This document shows positions 16,394-25,180 of a DNA stretch of 50,944 bases, piece after piece (position 1 is the stretch's first letter; each line of letters begins with the position of its first letter). The notes under the pieces are model-generated. The model had not been told where the DNA came from, did no database searches, and was given only the letters and a program-made list of their open reading frames with translations. The translations under genes and the position numbers were made by a program. This DNA is from Prevotella sp. (lineage in GTDB: Bacteria > Bacteroidota > Bacteroidia > Bacteroidales > Bacteroidaceae), in contig JAEEHW010000071.1 in NCBI GenBank assembly GCA_016281055.1, forward strand, positions 1 to 50,944, given 5' to 3'.

Positions 16394-17599
16394 TTACATA
16401 CTGTGCTTATATGCCTTGCGGTCAAGCTTGCCGTTGGGCGTTTTCTTTATCTCATCTACCGCAGTGTAGTACAATGGTACTTTGTAGCGGTCCACACTCT
16501 GACTGATGTGCCGCGCCAGTTCCCGTTTGTTCAGTTCATGACCTGCACTCAGCACTACGAGCAGTTCCGGCGCCTCACCCAATACTGGATGCTGACGGGA
16601 GATGCAGATGCAATCACTCACCGCCGCACATGACAATGCTGCTTCCTCCACTTCCTGCGGCGCCACCTTCAATCCTCCCACATTTATTATGTCATCCTTG
16701 CGCCCGGTGATATGGAGCATTCCCTCGTCGTCTATCCAACCGCCGTCGGCAGTGAACACCGTGCCGTCGTGCATCACCTGTGCCGTCAGTTCGGGTTCTC
16801 CACGGTAGCCGCTCATCAACGTGTCGCCCTGACATGCTATCGTTCCCTCCGGGGTGATGACTACATTGGAATGTGGCAGTGGCCTGCCAAGACATCCGCT
16901 CAGACAGCGGCCGTCATTATAGTTGTATGTGCTTATGACACCTGTTTCCGTAGATGCGTAAGTGTTATACAAACGGGTACCTGGCAACAGTTCGCACAAG
17001 CGGAGCATATCCGGCAGCGGCAACGGCGCACCTCCTGCCTCTATAAAGTCTATCCTCTCACTCACCTGCGCCAGTCTGCTCTCTGCCTGTTGCATCAGTA
17101 TGCGTATGCTTGAGGGTACGAGGAACGTGGCAAAACGGCCGTTTCCTTTCTCCATCGGGCGCAACAATGCGTTGACATCCTTCATCCCCTCCTTTATTAT
17201 ATACAGCATACCGCCCACCATCAACGTCGGGAATATCTTCGACCAGCATCCCAGGTGATCCATCGGACCGGCAATGATGAACGTAATGTCTGTCTCATAG
17301 CCATGCCCCTCGATGAGGTTTTCGCTATTGGCTATCACCGCCCGCTGACTGATGATGACCTCCTTGCGCTTGCCCGTAGTTCCTGTGGTGCAGAGGATGA
17401 AGTCACCGTCCCACCTGTCGCCGAGCAATGGTATGGGCAACGGTTCGCACCGCTGCATCCTGTCATACAGTTCGGAATATGTTATCGTTTCCTGTATGCC
17501 GTCACCGTCGCCTGCCGCCGTCGCCACTTTTATGGCAATGCGCTGCGGATGCTGTACGGCATGTTCCTTCACATAGTCAAGTATGCTTTCTCCAGTCAT
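16394..17599 (-). CDS. Compact AMP-forming acyl/aryl adenylating enzyme (ANL superfamily)
   Basis: The 401-residue protein has the ANL core motifs: LCTTGTTGKRKE (A3, residues 69-80), NTYASTETG (A5), GRKDDIINVGG (A8) and the C-terminal catalytic lysine motif KTPNGKLDRK (A10). It should activate a carboxylic acid as AMP-ester and pass it to CoA or an ACP. A3 begins about 100 residues earlier than in typical family members, so most of the N-terminal subdomain is absent; no frameshift is visible. It starts four bases after the GH2 stop, same strand. Function with the ACPs at 7815 and 11946 is a reasonable inference but the gene is not contiguous with them. Confidence 0.82.
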   Translation of the reverse strand: MTGESILDYVKEHAVQHPQRIAIKVATAAGDGDGIQETITYSELYDRMQRCEPLPIPLLGDRWDGDFILCTTGTTGKRKEVIISQRAVIANSENLIEGHGYETDITFIIAGPMDHLGCWSKIFPTLMVGGMLYIIKEGMKDVNALLRPMEKGNGRFATFLVPSSIRILMQQAESRLAQVSERIDFIEAGGAPLPLPDMLRLCELLPGTRLYNTYASTETGVISTYNYNDGRCLSGCLGRPLPHSNVVITPEGTIACQGDTLMSGYRGEPELTAQVMHDGTVFTADGGWIDDEGMLHITGRKDDIINVGGLKVAPQEVEEAALSCAAVSDCICISRQHPVLGEAPELLVVLSAGHELNKRELARHISQSVDRYKVPLYYTAVDEIKKTPNGKLDRKAYKHSM

Positions 17600-17602
17600 C
17601 TG

Positions 17603-20089
17603 TTATTTGGTGTGTATCGTTACACTCGATTCCTTGTCGCCTGTCTTTGCTGTCAGCGTGAGGGTGCCTTTCTGCTTTGTGCTGCGCACCGTCACCACGA
17701 GTTTGCCGTTGAAGAGTTTCATCGTGGGCTTCGTGAAAGGTTCGAGCGATGTGGCGTCGCCGTTGCATGCGCACTGGAACACGCCCTCGCCGGCAACGTC
17801 GAATGTCAGCTGGTCATCGGCCAGTGGACAGAGGTTGCCGTCCTTGTCCATCATGCTGACGGTGACGTAGCACAGGTCTTCGCCGTCGGCCTTTATGGTG
17901 GCGCGGTCTGCCTCCAGCAGCAGGTGGTCTGCCTCACCGGCTGTGCGCATGGTCTTTACCATCGCCTCATTGCCGTTCTTGTCGTATGCTATGACCTTCA
18001 CCTCGCCCGGCTCATACTTCACGTTCATCCAGCGCAGGCGGTAGCGGTCAAGGTTGGGTATGTATTTCTCCTTACCCACGGCGGGGTTCTTCTCCGTACT
18101 TTTCTTTATGCGCCCCTGACTCTTGCCGTTGATGAACAGTTCGGCCTCGTCATAGTCGCTGTAAACCTGCACGGGCACTGTCTTGCCCACCATCTTCTTG
18201 CCCCAGTTCCAGTGTGGTGCTATGTGGAGCGTGTGCTCCTGCTTGTTCCATACGGAGCGGTAGAGGTAGTAGCGGTCTTTCGGCAGGCCTGCAAGGTCGC
18301 AGATGCCGAAGTATGACGAGCGGCTTGGCCAGTATTCGTCATACGGCGTAGGCTCGCCGAGGTAGTCGATGCCTGTCCACACAAACTGTCCGATGGTATA
18401 TGGCAAGTCGTCCATGTCCTCGAAGTCCATGTCGGGCAGGTTGCTCCATGAGCACCACTCGTTGTCATAACTTGAGCACTGTCCGTCGGCATACACGCCC
18501 TTGTCGGTTGCAGTGTATGGCAGTTTATACACACCTCGCGACGACACCGTGCTGGCGGTCTCGCTTCCCAGGATGAAACCCTTTGATGTCTCGCGCCATG
18601 CCTTGTCGTATTTATGGTCACGGTAGTTCAGTCCTACCACGTCCATCACTTCTGCGAAGCCGCTCTTCAGGGCATTGTCAACCCTGTCCATGCCTTGTGT
18701 CACTGGTCGTGTGGGGTCCAGTTCATGGCACAGGTTCTGCAACTTCGTCGCCCATTCCACGCCGGCGTTCTTGTCCCACTGCTCCGGTATCTCGTTGCCT
18801 ATGCTCCACATCACTATTGACGGGTGGTTGCGATGGTTAAGTACGAGGTTGGTGATGTCCTTCTCTGCCCATTCCGTGAAGAACCGTGCGTAGCCGTTCT
18901 TGCACTTGGGGTATATCCACATGTCGAAACTCTCTGCCATCACCATCATGCCGAGCGAGTCGCAGACATCCATCTGCATCGTTGAAGGCATGTTGTGGGC
19001 GGTGCGTATGGCGTCGCATCCCATCTCCTTCATCAGTTTCACCTGTCGGATGAGCGCCGCCTTGTTGACTGCCGCACCCAGCGGACCGAGGTCATGGTGC
19101 AGGCATACGCCCTTTATCTTGCGTGTCACGCCGTTGAGCTGGAAACCGCCTTCCTTGCTCACGCTGACCGTGCGCACACCGAGGTTTGTCACAGTCTCGT
19201 CTATCACCTTGTGGTCCTTGAACAGCCTTGTGCGCACCTTATAGAGATAAGGTGTCTCTGGAGTCCACAACATGGGTTTGCTCAGTGTCAGCTCTGTCTC
19301 TATCACACCGTCGGCAGGCACGTCGAAATGGCTGCCGGCCTCCATGAAACCGTTGCTGTTGAGTATCTCAACCACACATGCTATGTCACCGAAATCAGCG
19401 CCCACCAACTGTGTCTTATAGTCTATCGTGGCCTGCGGCTCAGTACGTCCGTGGTTGTCCACGCCTTCCTTCAGTCCCACCGTGCGTATGTATGTCGCCC
19501 ACGGGTCTATGTGTGTCTTAGGCGTTATCACCAGTTCAACGGGGCGGTACAGTCCGGCACCGGGATACCAGCGGCTGCTCTCCTCCTTGTTCTCCAGCTC
19601 CACCTCGATGAGGTTGTTGCCGTCCTTCACCAGGTCTGTCACGTCAAGGCGGAAGGCATTGTAGCCATACGCCCAGTAACCGGCTTTCTTGCCGTTCACA
19701 TATACGGTGGGTTCTGACATGGCACCGTCGAAGCACAACTCATAACTGTCGTTCTGCCTCTTCGCGCCAACTGTAAACTGTGAACTATGAACTGTGCACT
19801 TATAATACCCCTTGCCTATCCACGGCAGCGAACCGGAACGTCCTGATTTCTCCGTGGCCACCTTCTCTCCGTTCTGCTCAATGCGCACGGTCTGCAGGTC
19901 CCATTTCTTGTCAAACGGTCCACTGATGGCCCAGTCGTGCGGCACCGTAACATTCTGCCACTCCACCTTGTCGCGCGAGAACTGCCACTGCTTCAGATTG
20001 ATGACACGTCGCTGCGCATGTGTCTGTGCGCACAGCATAATTAAAAGAAAGGTAGAGAAGCCTACCCACAACCGAGAATAATGTCGCAT
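17603..20089 (-). CDS. GH2 family glycoside hydrolase (beta-galactosidase/glucuronidase-like), exported
   Basis: A signal peptide (about 1-25, ending THAQ) precedes a GH2 enzyme of 828 residues. It has an N-terminal jelly roll (about 30-200), an Ig-like domain, a TIM barrel (about 310-600) and C-terminal Ig-like/DUF4982-type domains. The acid/base is Glu433 in SIGNE and the nucleophile is Glu510 in GSETAS. HNMPST in the barrel and WTGIDYLGEPTPY near its end are typical of GH2 enzymes. It would remove beta-linked sugars in the periplasm; galactose, glucuronate or mannose cannot be separated from sequence alone. No SusC/SusD pair is nearby, so it is not in a classic polysaccharide utilisation locus. 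Confidence 0.9.
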   Translation of the reverse strand: MRHYSRLWVGFSTFLLIMLCAQTHAQRRVINLKQWQFSRDKVEWQNVTVPHDWAISGPFDKKWDLQTVRIEQNGEKVATEKSGRSGSLPWIGKGYYKCTVHSSQFTVGAKRQNDSYELCFDGAMSEPTVYVNGKKAGYWAYGYNAFRLDVTDLVKDGNNLIEVELENKEESSRWYPGAGLYRPVELVITPKTHIDPWATYIRTVGLKEGVDNHGRTEPQATIDYKTQLVGADFGDIACVVEILNSNGFMEAGSHFDVPADGVIETELTLSKPMLWTPETPYLYKVRTRLFKDHKVIDETVTNLGVRTVSVSKEGGFQLNGVTRKIKGVCLHHDLGPLGAAVNKAALIRQVKLMKEMGCDAIRTAHNMPSTMQMDVCDSLGMMVMAESFDMWIYPKCKNGYARFFTEWAEKDITNLVLNHRNHPSIVMWSIGNEIPEQWDKNAGVEWATKLQNLCHELDPTRPVTQGMDRVDNALKSGFAEVMDVVGLNYRDHKYDKAWRETSKGFILGSETASTVSSRGVYKLPYTATDKGVYADGQCSSYDNEWCSWSNLPDMDFEDMDDLPYTIGQFVWTGIDYLGEPTPYDEYWPSRSSYFGICDLAGLPKDRYYLYRSVWNKQEHTLHIAPHWNWGKKMVGKTVPVQVYSDYDEAELFINGKSQGRIKKSTEKNPAVGKEKYIPNLDRYRLRWMNVKYEPGEVKVIAYDKNGNEAMVKTMRTAGEADHLLLEADRATIKADGEDLCYVTVSMMDKDGNLCPLADDQLTFDVAGEGVFQCACNGDATSLEPFTKPTMKLFNGKLVVTVRSTKQKGTLTLTAKTGDKESSVTIHTK

Positions 20090-20129
20090 AGTATTATGTT
20101 TTTGTTAGTTCTGTTTCAATTAGCACATG

Positions 20130-20161
20130 CAAAATTACAAAAATAATCTGACACATACAAA
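20130..20161 (-). promoter_or_regulatory. Promoter of the GH2-adenylating enzyme operon
   Basis: Minus strand: TTTG (20161-20158), 20 bp, TAATTTTG (20137-20130). Confidence 0.7.
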
Positions 20162-20250
20162 AAATGTAATAAAATACCATATTTTTACACATATTTTTGT
20201 GAACAAATCAGCACAAAAAAAAAGTGCGAAAGAGATGTTAAAATAATTAA

Positions 20251-20343
20251 CAATTCATAATGCATAATTTATAATTAGGCAAAATGCGACAAAAAATGCG
20301 ATTTGCAGGTAATAATTATGCATTGTGCATTATGCATTGTGCA
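20251..20343. repeat. AT-rich inverted and tandem repeat
   Basis: CATAATGCATAATT near 20256 is complementary to AATTATGCATTGTG near 20313, and the unit ATGCATTGTGCATT is then repeated. Low-complexity hairpins of this type are common between Bacteroidetes genes. It leads directly into the 22-bp array. Confidence 0.5.
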
Positions 20344-20564
20344 TTAAAATGATAGGTTTTGCATGGTAAAATGAATGCCTTTACATGGTAAAAGCTATCA
20401 TATTACAATGTAAAAGCTATCATATTACAGTGGGAGGGGATTGAAGAAAAAGCGAAAACGGAGTTATGTCGTTGTGATACAAAGACATACTGAACAAGCG
20501 AAATACTCGCGTATTTGAGAGCGAAAGTGACTTTGGTGATTTCTATCGCAAGGAAATGGCAGTT
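20344..20564 (+). repeat. Composite dispersed repeat, copy 2
   Basis: Four contiguous 22-bp units (20344-20431) are followed by AAAAAGCGAAAA, GTATTTGAGAGCG (20511-20523) and ATCGCAAGGAAATGGCAGTT (20545-20564). The last two units have the core GTAAAAGCTATCATATTAC. The same order, reverse-complemented, is seen at 5828-6036. Confidence 0.7.
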
Positions 20565-20614
20565 CGTGACGAAATTAGAAGGTAAAAAATTTCTTTTTTT
20601 ACAAAAACTTTTAG

Positions 20615-20622
20615 TAACTTTG
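20615..20622 (+). promoter_or_regulatory. -7 element of the proA promoter
   Basis: TAACTTTG matches the -7 consensus and directly precedes the duplicated leader. The -33 region is a T-tract without an exact TTTG at 19-20 bp. Confidence 0.55.
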
Positions 20623-20768
20623 CACTCGTAAATCAGAGACGTGCGCCAATCAACGATTGACACGCACTATTTACTTCGTGCGATAATTATTGCACTCGTA
20701 AATCAGAGACGTGCGCCAATCAACGATTGACACGCACTATTTACTTCGTGCGATAATTATTGCACTCG
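20621..20768 (+). repeat. 70-bp leader module in tandem upstream of proA
   Basis: Two identical 70-bp copies (20621-20690 and 20691-20760) are followed by the first 8 bases of a third. Each copy holds GTGCG...CGCAC around CAATC/GATTG, a likely hairpin, then TTCGTGCGA. Related sequence lies at 15758-15842. Confidence 0.85.
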
Positions 20769-20809
20769 AAAAATAACCACCAAAAATCAGATAAATAACG
20801 AACAGAGTC

Positions 20810-21982
20810 ATGAACATACAATTCAAACTCACGAAAGATGCCAGTTATTCACTGGCTCTCATCAGCGATGAGAAGAAGAACGCCGTACTGCGTCGCATTG
20901 CCGACGAGATAGGACGGCAGTCGGACATGCTCCTGGCTGCAAACGCCAAGGACCTCAGCCGCATGGACAAGGAGAACCCTCTCTATGACCGCCTGCAACT
21001 GACGAAGGAACGCCTCGACGGTATTGCAAGCGACATGCGCCATGTGGCAGACCTGCCAACGCCGCTCGGTCACGTCACCAAAGACCATACGCTGGAAAAC
21101 GGTCTGCGCCTCTACCGCGTGTCAGTGCCTTTCGGCGTAATAGGCATGATATACGAGGCACGTCCTAACGTATCGTTTGATGTATTCTCTCTCTGTTTCA
21201 AGAGCGGCAACGCCTGCGTGCTTAAAGGCGGCAAGGATGCCGACGACTCCAACCGCGCCATCGTGGCAATGATCAAGCAGATACTCGTTGACGAGGGCAT
21301 CAACCCTGACGTGATAAACCTGCTGCCTGCCACCCATGAGTCAACGGGCGAGATGCTCAATGCCGTGGGTTACATCGACCTGTGCATACCGCGCGGCGGA
21401 AAGAAACTCATTGAGTTCGTGCGCGACAATGCCAAGGTGCCTGTCATTGAGACCGGTGCCGGAGTGGTGCACACTTACTTTGACAAGGACGGTGACCTGG
21501 AGAAAGGCAAGCGCATAATCAACAACGGCAAGACACGCCGCGTGTCGGTGTGCAACGCCCTGGACTGCCTGTTGGTACACAAGGACCGCGAGGCAGACAT
21601 CCCTGCGTTGCTTGAGCCGATGAAGGACAAGGTGACGTTCCACTATGACAACTATGGCAAGGAGTGGATGTCGTACGACCTCTCCATCAAGGTTGTTGAT
21701 TCCCTTGACGAGGCACTGGCACACATACGCCAGTACAGCAGCGGTCACTCCGAGGCCATCGTGACGGAGAACAAGGAGACTGCCGCTCGCTTCCAGAAAG
21801 AGGTTGATGCTGCCTGCGTATATGTTAATGCCCCGACGAGCTTCACCGACGGTGCTCAGTTCGGACTGGGTGCAGAGATTGGTATCTCCACTCAGAAACT
21901 CGGTCCGCGCGGACCTATGGCACTTGAGGAAATAACCACCTATAAATGGATTATAGAGGGTGACGGGCAGGTAAGGCCATAA
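20810..21982 (+). CDS. proA: Glutamate-5-semialdehyde dehydrogenase (gamma-glutamyl phosphate reductase)
   Basis: This is the second step of proline synthesis: NADPH-dependent reduction of gamma-glutamyl phosphate to glutamate semialdehyde. The 390-residue protein shows the family hallmarks [19 protein letters not shown], the catalytic RVSVCNAL with Cys248, and GLGAEIGIS...RGPMALEE near the end. proB is not adjacent in this window. The mRNA would carry the duplicated 70-bp leader module, which may regulate it. Confidence 0.93.
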   Translation: MNIQFKLTKDASYSLALISDEKKNAVLRRIADEIGRQSDMLLAANAKDLSRMDKENPLYDRLQLTKERLDGIASDMRHVADLPTPLGHVTKDHTLENGLRLYRVSVPFGVIGMIYEARPNVSFDVFSLCFKSGNACVLKGGKDADDSNRAIVAMIKQILVDEGINPDVINLLPATHESTGEMLNAVGYIDLCIPRGGKKLIEFVRDNAKVPVIETGAGVVHTYFDKDGDLEKGKRIINNGKTRRVSVCNALDCLLVHKDREADIPALLEPMKDKVTFHYDNYGKEWMSYDLSIKVVDSLDEALAHIRQYSSGHSEAIVTENKETAARFQKEVDAACVYVNAPTSFTDGAQFGLGAEIGISTQKLGPRGPMALEEITTYKWIIEGDGQVRP

Positions 21983-22143
21983 TTTTGGGGGAGTGATAGA
22001 GAGGCTTTGGAGTGATAAGTAGAAGGGGAGTGATAGAGGAGTGATAGTGACAAATGTATTTGACTGCATTAATCAGTTAAACGTAATGTCCTTATCACTC
22101 CTCTATCACTCCCCTTCTACTCCTCTATCACTCCCCCAAAATT
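21981..22143. repeat. Long hairpin element H2 between proA and glsB
   Basis: The arms are built from GGAGTGATA-type units. A 21-bp end (21981-22001 with 22123-22143) and a 29-bp inner block (ending at 22046 and starting at 22094) pair perfectly. The element runs from the proA stop codon to the glsB stop codon, so it is probably a two-way terminator. Its centre 22049-22091 matches element H1. Confidence 0.75.
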
Positions 22144-23140
22144 ATCCTCTCTTTCTTTGTTTTATCACTGTGTCTGCGCCACTGGTGATGTTCTCCAGAC
22201 ATTCTGGATGATCACGTACAAACGATTCTATGTGGCGCACACGCTTGCTTTCAAATATCTCGTCAACAGCAATGAGGATGCCTGTCTCCTCAACGTCACC
22301 GAAGCCATAGTTGATGGCTGTGCCAAAAAGCTTCATCGTAGGCGACAGATTCATGTAGGCATTCACCAACGGCGGGATATTGAAGCCCAAGGCACGTATG
22401 CCGCCATTGAGTATGCGGTAGTCCTCCTTGAAGTCGCGGCCGCAGAATATCTGTTCCAGTTCTTCTTCCGGAGTGTCGAGTTTCAACGGTGTCTTCGGAT
22501 ATACCAAACCCTCCTTGTCGTCGAAATGCTTCTTGAGGAAATAAAGTATCATGTCACGACCGAAACGGATGTAGCTGGGATACATGGTCATCTTGCCGAA
22601 ATAATATTTCATCTTTGGATTGATAACCATCAGCGCACCCAAGCCGTCCCACAGGTTGTCAAGAGCGAAGAGGCTCTTGGCACCCATCTTTGAACTCTGA
22701 TATTCGGGTGTTACAAACGAGCGTCCCAGTTCGATGGTGTATGGTGCATAGTCCTTCAGGAATTTGTCTGAGAAGCGGAACATGTGGCTTGTCGCAAGTA
22801 TGGGCTGACCGTCCTCATCATAATCCCATTCGTCACCCATGATATAACGATAGCCACCGATTATCTCCTTCGCCTCAGGGTTCCATACTATCAACTGTTT
22901 GTAACAGTTCTCGCAAGTGTCAAACTCATCCCAGTCCAACTCCTTGCCAGTGCCGCCGCCAGCCATACGGAAGGTGATTTCGCGCAGTCTTCCTATCTCA
23001 CGCATCAGATTCGGAGAATCATGATAGGTGAAGATGTAAATCTCGTTGTTGGAACGGTTGGTCATGCGCAAACGCTTCTCTGGTGTCAGTTCTGACAGGA
23101 GAAGTTCCAACGGTACTGGCTGTATTATTTCTGCATCCAT
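22142..23140 (-). CDS. glsB: GlsB-like N-acyltransferase of glycine lipid synthesis
   Basis: The 332-residue protein is a GNAT-fold acyltransferase of the hemolysin/OlsB type (REITFRMAGGGTGKELDWDEFD, IIGGYRYIMGDEW, ELGRSFVTPEYQ). In Bacteroides thetaiotaomicron the neighbouring genes glsB and glsA make N-acyloxyacyl glycine lipids. GlsB joins a beta-hydroxy acyl chain to glycine, and GlsA adds the second chain. The pairing with a PlsC-like gene 86 bases upstream, in the same order, supports this assignment. The stop codon lies inside hairpin H2. Confidence 0.82.
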   Translation of the reverse strand: MDAEIIQPVPLELLLSELTPEKRLRMTNRSNNEIYIFTYHDSPNLMREIGRLREITFRMAGGGTGKELDWDEFDTCENCYKQLIVWNPEAKEIIGGYRYIMGDEWDYDEDGQPILATSHMFRFSDKFLKDYAPYTIELGRSFVTPEYQSSKMGAKSLFALDNLWDGLGALMVINPKMKYYFGKMTMYPSYIRFGRDMILYFLKKHFDDKEGLVYPKTPLKLDTPEEELEQIFCGRDFKEDYRILNGGIRALGFNIPPLVNAYMNLSPTMKLFGTAINYGFGDVEETGILIAVDEIFESKRVRHIESFVRDHPECLENITSGADTVIKQRKRG

Positions 23141-23226
23141 ACTATATATTATTGTTTATCCTCAAGGCATTTCTGCTAAAGGAAATTGCTTTCTTCGTTC
23201 TTCATTATTCTCTCAGTCCTCATCTT

Positions 23227-24066
23227 TCAACCTTCGGTCTTCAATTCATACACCTTATCCTTTACCCACTGCGCCCATTCCAATGGCTTGCGGCCCTTGT
23301 CGAATGTCTGCCAGGGAATAGGCTTGCCGATAGTTACATGAAAAGTCTTGCCGGCATTCTTGAACATCTCGTCTGCCAGGAAGAGCATGGCGAAATTGAA
23401 TTTCAGACGAAGGGCTTTGCAGATATTGGCAATGCGATAGAACTTCTCTGAGTTCTGACCGTCGAAGTGTATCGGCACGACATCACGCTGGGTCTGCACA
23501 CTCTTGGTGACAAAGGTCTTGGTCCACGGTAAGTCACGTATCACACCATTCTGTTTCCTTGAACACAGTCCGGCGGGAAACATCACCATGTGGTGGTCTG
23601 AGTTGAATCCCGCCTCCACCATAGCCGGAAAGTCCCTGCTCTGCTTGCCAGTCTTGTTTATGGGTATGCACAGCGGAGCAAGACCGGGAAGGTTCATCAA
23701 CAGGTCATTGACCAGATAACGGAAATTGTCGTTGTATCGTTCACCGATTATCGAACCGATGGCTATGCCGTCGATTCCACCGAGAGGATGATTAGACACA
23801 AAGGTGTAACGACGTCCGTCGGAATCATCGGGAAGGTTCTCCAACCCTGTCACCTCAATATGGTTATTGAGGAAGGCTATACCGGCTTTCAGCCAGGGAG
23901 TACCCTGTAGGTCGCGTGCGTTCCAAAGAAACTCGTTCACCTGCTCCTGATGCACAATCTTCTTCAACCAGTTGACTGCGAAACGCGGCACATGATTGGC
24001 CTTCGCACCCATCTTGGAGCGGAGAATGGCATCAATGTCTATAGTCTTCTCGGTTACTTGTATCAT
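23227..24066 (-). CDS. glsA: GlsA-like O-acyltransferase of glycine lipid synthesis
   Basis: The 279-residue PlsC-family acyltransferase has NHPLGGID (92-99) and FPAGLCSRK at the place of the usual EGTRS block. Following the Bacteroides model it esterifies the beta-hydroxyl of N-acyl glycine to give the two-chain glycine lipid, at the inner membrane. It is first in the glsA-glsB operon. TAATTTTG at 24096-24089 on the minus strand could be its -7 element, though no TTTG is found at the right distance. Confidence 0.82.
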   Translation of the reverse strand: MIQVTEKTIDIDAILRSKMGAKANHVPRFAVNWLKKIVHQEQVNEFLWNARDLQGTPWLKAGIAFLNNHIEVTGLENLPDDSDGRRYTFVSNHPLGGIDGIAIGSIIGERYNDNFRYLVNDLLMNLPGLAPLCIPINKTGKQSRDFPAMVEAGFNSDHHMVMFPAGLCSRKQNGVIRDLPWTKTFVTKSVQTQRDVVPIHFDGQNSEKFYRIANICKALRLKFNFAMLFLADEMFKNAGKTFHVTIGKPIPWQTFDKGRKPLEWAQWVKDKVYELKTEG

Positions 24067-24148
24067 CTGAATGATTTATGGTAAGTTGCAAAATTAATAA
24101 AAAAATCTTAAATATCTGTTGTTTTGTTCCTTACAATACAGTGTTTTA

Positions 24149-25066
24149 TCATTTTTTCACAAATGCACAGCGTTCATTCCATGATTTTATCTTCATGGAG
24201 AGGTAATCTTCAAATGCCCTATCGCCGAGTACCTCTATGTCGTCATACATGCCAAGCACAAAGCGTCCGATGCCCAGATAACTGCACACGTCAGTCTCAA
24301 AATACCACTTGCCGTCATCACGCATGGCGAAGCATGGAGCAGAGGCAGGATATTCTTCAAGCATGACATTGTGAGACAGTTGTCCCATGACCATCGACAC
24401 TTTTGTGGTGCTCTCACCAGAGAATGAGAAAAGGTCGATGTAGGCTTTCTTGTGTTCTGCCTCGTGGCTCCACTCCTCATCAAGTCTCACCACGTCACCC
24501 ATGCGCGACAGACGGAAAATCTTGTTCTTGCCGGTGGACACCTCATAACAACGGATGTCGTTGTTGTTATTGAGAAACATGAACGGTTCAACAATGCGCT
24601 GAGCCACCGTGTGACTGCTGGGCGAGGAGTAGTTGACAATCTTCACCATGCGGTGCGACTTCACGGCATTATACAGAGTGGAACGAATACGCGCCATCTT
24701 TTGCTGCAGCTGTTCGTCCTCAAGTATGCGGAAGTCATAGAAACGGTCGAGCTTCCTGTGAAGGTCGCGTAATCGCGGCGAGGCATCACCGGCATTGGTG
24801 ATGAGTTGTTTCATCAGCAGGGCTTCATCCTCAGTAAACTGCACCAGGTCGAGCAGACGCTCGAAGAACGGACTGGAACGGTCAATGCAGTATTTCCCGA
24901 AGTGTTTCTCCACACGAAATCCTGCTTGTTCAAAAAACTCAATGTAATAATAAAAGCTGCGCCGGGATATGCCTATGCGCTGACAGATGTCGTCAGGCGC
25001 ATACGTACGGTTTTGCGTGAGCAACAGCAATAAGTCGAGTTCTCTTTTCAGATGGTCGTGGCGCAT
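24149..25066 (-). CDS. WYL-domain transcriptional regulator
   Basis: The 305-residue protein has an N-terminal HTH (about 8-60, YAPDDICQRIGISRRSFYYYIEFF), a WYL ligand-binding domain (about 135-215) and a C-terminal WCX-like region. WYL regulators often control DNA-repair or defence functions and may sense nucleotides or nucleic acid; no such genes are adjacent here. It is divergent from ddl, with a 15-bp inverted repeat carrying both -7 elements between them, a possible autoregulatory site. The glycine-lipid genes lie just downstream on the same strand. Confidence 0.85.
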   Translation of the reverse strand: MRHDHLKRELDLLLLLTQNRTYAPDDICQRIGISRRSFYYYIEFFEQAGFRVEKHFGKYCIDRSSPFFERLLDLVQFTEDEALLMKQLITNAGDASPRLRDLHRKLDRFYDFRILEDEQLQQKMARIRSTLYNAVKSHRMVKIVNYSSPSSHTVAQRIVEPFMFLNNNNDIRCYEVSTGKNKIFRLSRMGDVVRLDEEWSHEAEHKKAYIDLFSFSGESTTKVSMVMGQLSHNVMLEEYPASAPCFAMRDDGKWYFETDVCSYLGIGRFVLGMYDDIEVLGDRAFEDYLSMKIKSWNERCAFVKK

Positions 25067-25114
25067 AGGCGAAAGTTAGGGCTTTTTGGATTTTAATGAT
25101 AAAAATGTATAAAA

Positions 25115-25155
25115 GAAATGCAAAGTTACAAAAAAAAATCGTAACTTTGCATTTC
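25115..25155. promoter_or_regulatory. Face-to-face promoter elements in a 15-bp inverted repeat
   Basis: GAAATGCAAAGTTAC (25115-25129) and GTAACTTTGCATTTC (25141-25155) are perfect inverted repeats separated by 11 bases. Each arm is a -7 element (TAACTTTG), one for the WYL gene and one for ddl. Neither has TTTG 19-20 bp upstream; the place is taken by the other arm. Confidence 0.65.
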
Positions 25156-25180
25156 AAATACAATATTCGGTATAACAACA

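Noticed and set aside
16394..17599. Frameshifted or truncated adenylating pseudogene
   Set aside because: All motifs from A3 to A10 are intact in one frame, and the sequence upstream is the GH2 stop, so the short form looks like a complete gene.
17255..18316. 353-codon plus-strand ORF antisense to the adenylating enzyme and GH2 genes
   Set aside because: It straddles two well-supported genes on the other strand, has Cys/His/Val-rich low-quality composition and no family motif; it is a mirror of GC-rich codons.
20027..20038. CTGTGCGCACAG as a third copy of the 32.7-kb operator
   Set aside because: It lies inside the signal-peptide codons of the GH2 gene, is shorter than the twin palindromes and is not placed at a promoter; the match is probably chance.
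20344..20431. CRISPR array
   Set aside because: The 22-bp units follow each other without spacers and no cas gene is present.
20403..20663. 86-codon minus-strand ORF in the proA upstream region
   Set aside because: It lies over the dispersed repeat and the T-rich proA promoter and has no recognisable feature or promoter.
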